From Clostridiales bacterium (lineage in GTDB: Bacteria; Bacillota; Clostridia; Christensenellales; CAG-138), in assembly GCA_003486785.1 (NCBI GenBank), contig DNFZ01000175.1:1-7358 (forward strand): a stretch of 7,358 bases of DNA. The letters run 5' to 3'. Both the position numbers and the translations under genes were made by a program. Positions within the stretch are counted from its first letter, which is position 1. Every line of letters starts with the position of its first letter. Below are positions 1 through 4,744 of the stretch, one piece after another. The notes under the pieces are model-generated. The model saw only the letters and a list, made by a program, of their open reading frames with translations. It had not been told where the DNA came from and searched no databases.

Positions 1-1
1 T

Positions 2-52
2 CTGACAAACCTTGTGCCGACCGAATGCGTCATGGCGCGTATCAAGGGATAA
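2..52 (+). CDS. Possible 3' end of an upstream gene (partial)
   Basis: An open frame enters from the window edge and ends at a TAA at 50-52, giving 16 residues that end in PTECVMARIKG. The other two + frames look less gene-like: one is stopped at once, and the other runs through the hairpins to a stop near 124. The segment P-T-E-x-V followed by R faintly recalls the C-terminal strand of LacI-family regulators; the LacI protein in this window ends with P-L-E-I-V-E-R. Sixteen residues are too few to identify a family. The downstream inverted repeats fit a gene ending here. The frame assignment is an inference. Confidence 0.35.
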   Translation: MTNLVPTECVMARIKG

Positions 53-72
53 TACAACCGATCGCAGACAAT

Positions 73-95
73 CGTATCGTTCGCGAGACGATACG
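73..95 (+). repeat. Perfect 8-bp inverted repeat (hairpin)
   Basis: CGTATCGT at 73-80 is the exact reverse complement of ACGATACG at 88-95, with a 7-base loop (81-87). It lies about 20 bases after the presumed upstream stop codon and just before a longer hairpin. There is no T-run after it, so alone it is not a terminator. It could be a 3'-end stabilising stem or a protein-binding site; the sequence does not decide. Confidence 0.5.
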
Positions 96-110
96 CGCAT
101 CATACCAACG

Positions 111-155
111 ACCTCCCGCTGCTTGATTTTTTGAATCAGAGCGGGAGGTTTCATT
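111..155 (+). terminator. Probable rho-independent terminator of the upstream gene
   Basis: ACCTCCCGCT (111-120) pairs perfectly with AGCGGGAGGT (140-149). Inside the loop, TGATT (124-128) pairs with AATCA (134-138), extending the stem past a small internal bulge. The following bases, TTCATTT, are only moderately T-rich, so termination may be imperfect. Its position after a stop codon and ahead of a strong promoter supports its role as the boundary between the upstream gene and this operon. Confidence 0.65.
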
Positions 156-218
156 TGGATGAAATATGAGCGCGTAAAAGCCGGCATCGACTTTTGTAAA
201 AAAATGTATTCTTTTATA

Positions 219-247
219 TTGACAGAGGGAAAAAGAAAGCATATAAT
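219..247 (+). promoter_or_regulatory. Sigma-A promoter P1 with perfect consensus boxes
   Basis: A TTGACA box (219-224) and a TATAAT box (242-247) are separated by exactly 17 bases. This is the full consensus for the housekeeping sigma factor. The run upstream (about 191-218) is A/T-rich, as in UP elements. Transcription should start near 254-255, inside the first operator, giving a leader of about 170 bases before the binding-protein gene. So strong a core promoter fits a system kept off by a repressor. The 52 bases between the first operator and the second promoter (270-321) show nothing else I can name. Confidence 0.9.
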
Positions 248-253
248 CTAGAC

Positions 254-269
254 AACTTAAGCGTTTAAG
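254..269 (+). promoter_or_regulatory. LacI-family operator O1
   Basis: AACTTAAGCGTTTAAG contains the near-perfect palindrome CTTAA-GCGT-TTAAG (256-269), centred on a CG step. The core AAGCGTTT fits the AANCGNTT core that LacI-family dimers bind while inserting the hinge-helix leucine at the central CG. The outer CTT/AAG arms differ from a CcpA catabolite-repression site, arguing for a dedicated local regulator. It begins 8 bases after the P1 -10 box, so it covers the start site and bound repressor would block initiation. The likely binder is the LacI-family protein at 3644-4663; that link is inferred. Confidence 0.8.
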
Positions 270-321
270 CGGCAGTTTTCACTTCTTTTTACGATTTCAT
301 GATTCAAAAAGCAAGCAGGTA

Positions 322-350
322 TTGAAAAAGCGAAGCAAACAGTATAAAAT
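322..350 (+). promoter_or_regulatory. Probable second promoter P2
   Basis: TTGAAA (322-327) and TAAAAT (345-350) lie 17 bases apart, each one mismatch from the sigma-A consensus. TATAAA at 343-348 is an alternative -10 with 15-base spacing. The start would be near 357, just ahead of the second operator, leaving a leader of about 70 bases. The arrangement copies P1 and O1: the distance from -35 box to operator palindrome is 40 bases here and 37 there. It is weaker than P1 by sequence and rests on box matching alone. Confidence 0.55.
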
Positions 351-359
351 GAATCTGCA

Positions 360-375
360 AACTTAAGCGTTTAAG
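360..375 (+). promoter_or_regulatory. LacI-family operator O2
   Basis: An exact second copy of the 16-base O1 sequence, with its palindrome at 362-375. The two operator centres are 106 bases apart, close to ten helical turns, so dimers on both sites would face the same side of the DNA. O2 lies just after the P2 -10 box and inside the P1 transcript, so it could repress P2 directly and act as a roadblock to P1. The spacing would also allow looping if the repressor forms tetramers; that is unproven. Confidence 0.8.
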
Positions 376-411
376 GGTAACCGTTATATCTCATGATCAG
401 GAAAGGTTAAG

Positions 412-417
412 AGGAGG
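412..417 (+). promoter_or_regulatory. Shine-Dalgarno site deciding a GTG start
   Basis: AGGAGG sits 8 bases before the GTG at 426 and 11 bases before the in-frame TTG at 429. The optimal spacing selects GTG at 426 as the start of the binding-protein gene. Confidence 0.85.
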
Positions 418-425
418 AAAGAATT

Positions 426-1748
426 GTGTTGAAAAAATCTACGGGTATCCTTATGGTCATCCTAATGGTTCTGGGTCTCTTTGCCGGTTGCCAGGCAACC
501 GCGCCGGAAACCGCAGCGCCCGCCGCGCCGGCGCAAGCAGCGCAGGCAGAAGCAAAAGCCCCCGCGGTTGAGGAGCAGATCACGATCGACTTCATGAACT
601 TCTCCGCCAACGAGGGCGGCCTTCTTACGCTCGGACTCATGAAAGACCTCTTTGAGAAAGAGAATCCCAACATCAAGGTCAACATTGAAACCTTCGGCTG
701 GGATAGCTACGGCACGCAGCTCCAGACCCGCATCGGCGGCGGCGATGCACCGGATTGTTTCGAGCTCGGCCTGGACGCGTTTCCGTCCTATGTGGATCAA
801 AACGCGATTCTGCCGCTGGACGGCATGATGGCGGCATCGGGCACCGATCTTAGCGTGCTGACCGAGAAATCTCTGGAAGCGTTTTCGCTCAACGGCACGA
901 AATACGGCATGCCATACAGCTACTCTACCGTCGTGCTGATCTACAACAAGGATCTCTTTGATCAGGCGGGCGTATCCTACCCCACGGCCGACTGGACCTG
1001 GGCGGATGCTGACGCAGCGGCGCTGAAGATCAAAGCCCTCGGCGACGATTACTATGGTCTGATTCAGCCGATCTCCACCTATGAGTTCTTCAAGGTGGTC
1101 AAGCAATACAACGGCAGCCTGCTCAACGAAGACAACTCGGCCTTCACCGTCAATCGTGCGGAGAACGTTGAAGCGCTCCAGCGCCTGGTTGATAACGTGC
1201 TGGTGAGCAACATCTGCCCGAGCGCGGCACAGCGCGGCAGCCTTGATGAATGGGGCGTATTCAAACTTGGCAAAACCGGCATGATCGTCACCGGCATCTG
1301 GGCGTTCCCGTCGTTCACGACCGACTGTGCGTTTGCCTGGGATATCGCGGTAGAGCCCGGCGCAGCAACCAAAGCCACGCACTATTTTGCAAACGGCCTG
1401 TGCGTGAGCGCGGACTCCAAGTATGCCGATGCCGCTTATAAATGGATCGAGTTCATCGGCACGAGCGAGCAGGTGGCGCAGCTGCGCATCCAGCTTGGCT
1501 GGGAACTGCCCTGCGCAACGTATCAGACCGCGATGGATCAGTATGCAAAGCTAACCCCGCCGGCCAACCGTCAGGCAGTGTTTGATTCGCTTGGTTTCGT
1601 GGTGCCCGTGCCGCAGATCGCTCAGTTCAGCCAGATGGCGGACATACTCGGCGCGGAGCTAGAAGCCGCAGCAAACGGCAGCAAGACCCCGCAGCAGGCG
1701 CTCGACGATGCGCAGGCGGCGCTCGAGGCAGCCATCACGCTCGGCTAA
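426..1748 (+). CDS. ABC sugar-binding lipoprotein (SBP family 1)
   Basis: This 440-residue protein is the extracellular sugar-capture component of an ABC importer, tethered to the outer face of the membrane. Residues 3-4 are lysines, 7-19 a hydrophobic core, and F19-A-G-C22 a lipobox whose cysteine would be lipidated after signal peptidase II cleavage. The -3 residue is F rather than the usual L, but an L precedes it. Residues 23-50 form an Ala/Pro/Gln/Glu linker. The remainder is the two-lobed binding fold, with the typical YGMPYSYSTVVLIYNKDLFDQAG stretch (160-182) and a C-terminal helix with TPQQALDDAQ (421-430). Many aromatic residues (W92, Y164, W190, W192, W266, W292) could stack on sugar rings; which ones do is not known. 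It is the first gene after P1/P2, as usual for CUT1 systems. The family is clear, but the substrate cannot be read from sequence. Confidence 0.95.
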   Translation: MLKKSTGILMVILMVLGLFAGCQATAPETAAPAAPAQAAQAEAKAPAVEEQITIDFMNFSANEGGLLTLGLMKDLFEKENPNIKVNIETFGWDSYGTQLQTRIGGGDAPDCFELGLDAFPSYVDQNAILPLDGMMAASGTDLSVLTEKSLEAFSLNGTKYGMPYSYSTVVLIYNKDLFDQAGVSYPTADWTWADADAAALKIKALGDDYYGLIQPISTYEFFKVVKQYNGSLLNEDNSAFTVNRAENVEALQRLVDNVLVSNICPSAAQRGSLDEWGVFKLGKTGMIVTGIWAFPSFTTDCAFAWDIAVEPGAATKATHYFANGLCVSADSKYADAAYKWIEFIGTSEQVAQLRIQLGWELPCATYQTAMDQYAKLTPPANRQAVFDSLGFVVPVPQIAQFSQMADILGAELEAAANGSKTPQQALDDAQAALEAAITLG

Positions 1749-1764
1749 AACACACAGTTGCTTC

Positions 1765-1800
1765 GCAGACGGGAGCAGGGGCGGCCTTGCTCCCGTCGGC
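1765..1800 (+). promoter_or_regulatory. Strong intercistronic hairpin between binding protein and permease
   Basis: GACGGGAGCA (1768-1777) pairs perfectly with TGCTCCCGTC (1788-1797). The stem continues inward with a G-U and two G-C pairs to a GCGG loop (1781-1784). It continues outward with two more pairs (1765-1766 with 1799-1800) beyond a single mismatch. No T-run follows, so it is not a classic terminator. In sugar ABC operons, stems here commonly protect the 3' end of the binding-protein mRNA or cause partial termination, so that the lipoprotein outnumbers the permeases. That role is inferred from position. Confidence 0.75.
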
Positions 1801-1819
1801 TGAATTTGGAGGAGCTTCC

Positions 1820-2731
1820 ATGCGGAAAAACCGAAACAATCACCAGCTTGCCGCGTCCGCTTTCCTAGCGCCCAGCATGGTTGGCTTTCTGCTGATCGCA
1901 GCCATTCCCTTTGCGCTGTCATTTGCAATCAGCTTTACCTCCTGGAGCGGCATCAAGGGGCTGAATCTCTTCTCGCCCGCATTCTGGCAAAGCAATTTCA
2001 TCGGGCTTGAGAACTACAGTAAAATTCTTAAGAGCAAAGAGTTCTGGGTGTCGCTCCTGCATGTAGGGCAATACATGGCGTTCTATATCCCGCTGATGCT
2101 CGTCTCCTCGCTCAGCATTGCGGTGCTGCTCAACAAGCCCCGCAAGGGCACTGCGTTCTTCCGGCTTTTGTTCTACATTCCGGTGCTCACGAGCTGGGTG
2201 GCCGGCGCGATCATATGGAAATGGGTGCTCGATCCGCAATATGGCATTCTCAACGATATCCTTCTGCGCGCGGGCATTTCCGGCCCTGCGTGGCTGCAGG
2301 ACCCAAAGTGGGCGATGTTTGGCATCGTGCTCGCGTCGGTCTGGAAGGACATGGGCTTTTACGGTCTGATCTTCTTAGGCGGGCTCAAGAACATCAACCC
2401 CATCTATTATGAAGCGGCGCACCTCGACGGCGCAGGCCGGTTTCAGAGTTTCTTGAAAATTACGCTGCCGATGCTGACGCCAATGGTGTTTTTTGTGCTC
2501 GTCATCAGCCTGATCAACTCGTTTATGCTCTTCCCGCAGGTGATGATTATGACAAATGCGGGACCTGCGGGCGCTACGCAGGTAATTGTGGAACGCATCT
2601 ACAAATATGGCTTTAGTTATTATAAAATGGGGTATGCATCCGCGCTGTCGTGGCTGCTGTTTCTGATTGTGTTCCTGTTTACGTATCTACAGCAGAAACT
2701 CCAGAAAAAGTGGGTGAACTACGATGCGTAA
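1820..2731 (+). CDS. ABC sugar permease, MalF/UgpA-like subunit
   Basis: A 303-residue inner-membrane subunit that, with the next gene's product, forms the channel of a CUT1-type sugar importer. Hydrophobic segments lie near residues 17-40, 83-105, 115-135, 166-188, 222-245 and 272-291, consistent with six membrane helices. The cytoplasmic EAA loop that docks the ATPase is clear at 198-217 (EAAHLDGAGRFQSFLKITLP). The start is the ATG at 1820, because GGAGG (1808-1812) sits 7 bases ahead of it. An in-frame start 33 bases upstream would lie in the stem of the intercistronic hairpin and is rejected. The stop overlaps the start of the second permease by 8 bases, indicating translational coupling and equal production. 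The sugar specificity is unknown. Confidence 0.94.
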   Translation: MRKNRNNHQLAASAFLAPSMVGFLLIAAIPFALSFAISFTSWSGIKGLNLFSPAFWQSNFIGLENYSKILKSKEFWVSLLHVGQYMAFYIPLMLVSSLSIAVLLNKPRKGTAFFRLLFYIPVLTSWVAGAIIWKWVLDPQYGILNDILLRAGISGPAWLQDPKWAMFGIVLASVWKDMGFYGLIFLGGLKNINPIYYEAAHLDGAGRFQSFLKITLPMLTPMVFFVLVISLINSFMLFPQVMIMTNAGPAGATQVIVERIYKYGFSYYKMGYASALSWLLFLIVFLFTYLQQKLQKKWVNYDA

Positions 2732-3563
2732 CAGAATGCGAAGCAGTCAAGCCATCTCAAACCTCTGGTTTTACCTGTTTGCCGGCGGAATCGGTTTCTT
2801 GATCGTCATTCCGCTTTATTGGATGATCGTTACTGCATTAAAGACCCAGACCGCGATCTTTACCTACCCGATCGAGTGGTTTCCAAAGGAACTTACGCTG
2901 CAAAACTTCTTTGACCTGTTCGCGCGGTTTCCGTTTGGAAAGGTTCTGCTCAACAGCACAATCGTTTCGGTGTCCTACTCGGCGATCTCCATCGCGACCT
3001 GCTGCATGGCGGCGTTCGCGTTTGCGAAGATTCCGTTTCGCGGCAGCGAGGCGCTGCTGAAAGTATATTTGGCAACGCTCATGATTCCGTTTCAGAGCAC
3101 CCTCATTCCGCTGTTCATGCTCTTTAACAGCGCGGGGCTGAGCAACACCTACGGCAGCGTGATCATACCCTCGCTGTTTCGGGTGTTCGGCATCTTTTTG
3201 CTGGTGCAGCACATGCGCACGATTCCGGACGACTATATCGACGCGGCGCGCATCGATGGGGCATCGTATTTCACGATCCTCTGGAAGGTGATTTTGCCGC
3301 TGTCGATGCCGGTGATCGCGGGCTATGCGGTGATTACGTTTATGGACGCTTGGAACGATTATCTCTGGCCGCTGGTGATGCTCACCAAGCCCGATATGAT
3401 GACGGTTCCCGTCGCGCTCGGCATGGTGAATGGGCAGTTTGAGCGAAACTTTGGCGTGCAGATGGCGGGGAGTCTGATCTCGATTGTGCCGGTGGTGCTG
3501 ATCTATCTGGCGGCGCAGAGCAAGATGAAGGACGGCCTCACATTGGGCGGAATCAAGGGATAG
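2724..3563 (+). CDS. ABC sugar permease, MalG/UgpE-like subunit
   Basis: A 279-residue inner-membrane partner of the preceding permease. Hydrophobic segments lie near 15-38, 75-101, 115-135, 144-162, 192-212 and 244-264. The ATPase-docking EAA loop is at 173-192 (DAARIDGASYFTILWKVILP), and the C-terminus ends in LTLGGIKG, the usual tail of MalG-type subunits (GxxxGxxKG). The ATG at 2724 lies within the end of the upstream gene and has only a weak GGGTGA ribosome site (2712-2717), so translation probably depends on coupling. An in-frame ATG at 2736 is a less likely alternative. No ATPase gene follows; the ATPase is presumably a shared MsmK/MsiK-type protein encoded elsewhere. Confidence 0.94.
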   Translation: MRNRMRSSQAISNLWFYLFAGGIGFLIVIPLYWMIVTALKTQTAIFTYPIEWFPKELTLQNFFDLFARFPFGKVLLNSTIVSVSYSAISIATCCMAAFAFAKIPFRGSEALLKVYLATLMIPFQSTLIPLFMLFNSAGLSNTYGSVIIPSLFRVFGIFLLVQHMRTIPDDYIDAARIDGASYFTILWKVILPLSMPVIAGYAVITFMDAWNDYLWPLVMLTKPDMMTVPVALGMVNGQFERNFGVQMAGSLISIVPVVLIYLAAQSKMKDGLTLGGIKG

Positions 3564-3569
3564 CCCAAT
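3542..3569 (+). repeat. Weak hairpin over the permease stop codon
   Basis: ATTGGGC (3542-3548) pairs with GCCCAAT (3563-3569) across a 14-base loop that contains most of the TAG stop. There is no T-run. A second small stem follows (CTTGC 3586-3590 with GCAAG 3597-3601). The gap to the repressor gene holds no convincing promoter, so the repressor is probably co-transcribed with the transporter. The stem might lower repressor output, but it is short and could be chance. Confidence 0.3.
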
Positions 3570-3643
3570 CAAATATGAATAAATGCTTGCAGACAGGCAA
3601 GGCGAATGTACCACACGCGGTGCGCGCATGAAAGGAACCTGAC

Positions 3644-4663
3644 TTGAGTAAGAGAATCACGATTAAGGATGTTGCGGAGGACACCGGCCTTTCCATCGCG
3701 GCGGTCTCTTATGTGCTCAACGGCAAGGAGGGCGTCCGCCCGGAGACGCGCGAGCTCGTGCTCAGCGCGGTGGAGCGCTTAGGCTACGTGCCGAACTATA
3801 CCGCGCGGGGTTTAGCCAGCCATCGCTCCCGCCTGATCGGCGTCTGCAGCCCCCAAACGGAACCCGGCAGCAAGCTGATGTTTGACAATCCGTTTTACAG
3901 CAAGCTTTTTAGCAGCATCGAATACGAATGCCGGCAGGAAGGCTATCATGTGATCGTCTCCGGCACGGACGCGGACGAGAGCTTCCTCAAGCTCGCGCAG
4001 CAGAGAAGCCTCGACGGCATGATCATCGTAGGGTCCTATTCCAAGGAGTTTTACAGCGATCTCAAGAAGGCAAACATGCCCGTTGTGCTCGTGGATACCT
4101 ATCAGAACACCGAAAGATTCCACGAGGTACGTATTGACGACCGCAAAGGCGGATATATGGCGACCCAATACCTGATCGAACTGGGACACCGCAACATCGC
4201 GTTTATCTCCGGTACATTGCGGGAGCAAGGCGTCACGCAGCTGCGATTTGAAGGATACCGGCGCGCGCTTGAGGAGAGCAGCATTTCCTATCGCAAGGAA
4301 CTGGTGTTTCCGGGTGTGGTCAGTTTTCAGAGCGGCATGGAGAGCGCACAGCGCGTGCTCAGCCAGAAGAACGATGTCACCGCCATGTTCTGCACGGCGG
4401 ATATCCTCGCCATTGGCGCGCTGAAAAAGGCGCTGGAGATGGGACGGAGGATTCCGGACGATCTTTCGATCATGGGCTTTGATAACCTGAATATCTCGGA
4501 ATATACGTCTCCTTCCATCACCACGGTGGGGCAGGACATAGAGATGAAAGGCAAGCTCGCGGTGGAGATCATTCTCGACGACATCAATAATCTCGAAAAG
4601 GAACCCCGCTGCATCGTGTTGCCGCTGGAGATCGTGGAGCGGCAGTCCACACGCAGTATTTGA
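3644..4663 (+). CDS. LacI-family transcriptional repressor
   Basis: A 339-residue sugar-responsive DNA-binding protein. The N-terminal helix-turn-helix is textbook (TIKDVAEDTGLSIAAVSYVLNG, about residues 6-27), with I18-A19 at the positions that set base contacts. The hinge helix (about 51-60, NYTARGLASH) carries L57, the leucine that wedges into the central CG of the operator. Residues 63-339 form the periplasmic-binding-like ligand domain, with the conserved DGMIIVGS (124-131) and ITTVGQD (about 296-302) stretches. The start is a TTG at 3644, 7 bases after AGGA (3633-3636); the protein begins SKRITIKDVA, as expected, and no better in-frame start exists. It very likely binds O1 and O2 and, lying in the same operon, controls itself. 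It resembles CcpA-type cores but is a local regulator. The inducer is unknown. Confidence 0.94.
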   Translation: MSKRITIKDVAEDTGLSIAAVSYVLNGKEGVRPETRELVLSAVERLGYVPNYTARGLASHRSRLIGVCSPQTEPGSKLMFDNPFYSKLFSSIEYECRQEGYHVIVSGTDADESFLKLAQQRSLDGMIIVGSYSKEFYSDLKKANMPVVLVDTYQNTERFHEVRIDDRKGGYMATQYLIELGHRNIAFISGTLREQGVTQLRFEGYRRALEESSISYRKELVFPGVVSFQSGMESAQRVLSQKNDVTAMFCTADILAIGALKKALEMGRRIPDDLSIMGFDNLNISEYTSPSITTVGQDIEMKGKLAVEIILDDINNLEKEPRCIVLPLEIVERQSTRSI

Positions 4664-4703
4664 CCAAAAGAGGCGATTTAGCCGCGACTATCAAAAATGA
4701 TAA

Positions 4704-4733
4704 CTGTGAATGCCCCCTTCACGGGGGCGTTTT
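4704..4733 (+). terminator. GC-rich terminator or attenuator before the GH31 gene
   Basis: GCCCCC (4712-4717) pairs with GGGGGC (4723-4728) around a TTCAC loop, extended by A-U pairs at the base and followed by GTTTT (4729-4733). This is a compact rho-independent terminator with a short T-run. It ends 11 bases before the glycosidase ATG, and no promoter fits in the gap, so the glycosidase seems to depend on read-through or on a promoter further upstream. An alternative stem, GTGAA (4706-4710) with TTCAC (4718-4722), extendable to 4704/4724, would exclude the terminator fold. A separate small stem (TATCA 4689-4693 with TGATA 4698-4702) lies just upstream. Regulation by switching is speculative. 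Confidence 0.6.
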
Positions 4734-4744
4734 GAAAGGCAGAT

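Noticed and set aside
42..242. A 66-codon - strand frame upstream of the operon
   Set aside because: It spans the terminator stem, both arms of the small inverted repeat and the P1 promoter, and its product shows no known feature.
254..269. Reading the operators as CcpA cre sites
   Set aside because: The core fits, but the outer bases (CT at the left end and AG at the right) miss the TG and C positions of the cre consensus. A dedicated LacI-type regulator in the same operon is a better match.
462..1382. A 306-codon open frame on the - strand inside the binding-protein gene
   Set aside because: It is antisense to a clear SBP gene, is rich in Arg and Cys without any recognisable domain, and lacks a ribosome site. 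GC-rich coding bias opens antisense frames here, as with other long - strand frames at 2838-3629, 4691-5584 and 5645-6121.
1787..1819. Earlier start for the first permease
   Set aside because: The extra 11 codons lie partly in the intercistronic hairpin and have no ribosome site, whereas ATG at 1820 has GGAGG at ideal spacing.
3628..3642. A tiny ATG-AAA-GGA-ACC-TGA frame ending one base before the repressor's TTG start
   Set aside because: It has no ribosome site of its own and overlaps the repressor's Shine-Dalgarno sequence. Five codons can arise by chance, so I do not call it a leader peptide.
4660..4691. A promoter for the glycosidase using TTGACC at 4660-4665
   Set aside because: No -10 box lies at a proper distance (GACTAT at 4686-4691 would need a 20-base spacer and matches poorly), and any transcript would still meet the hairpin at 4712-4733.
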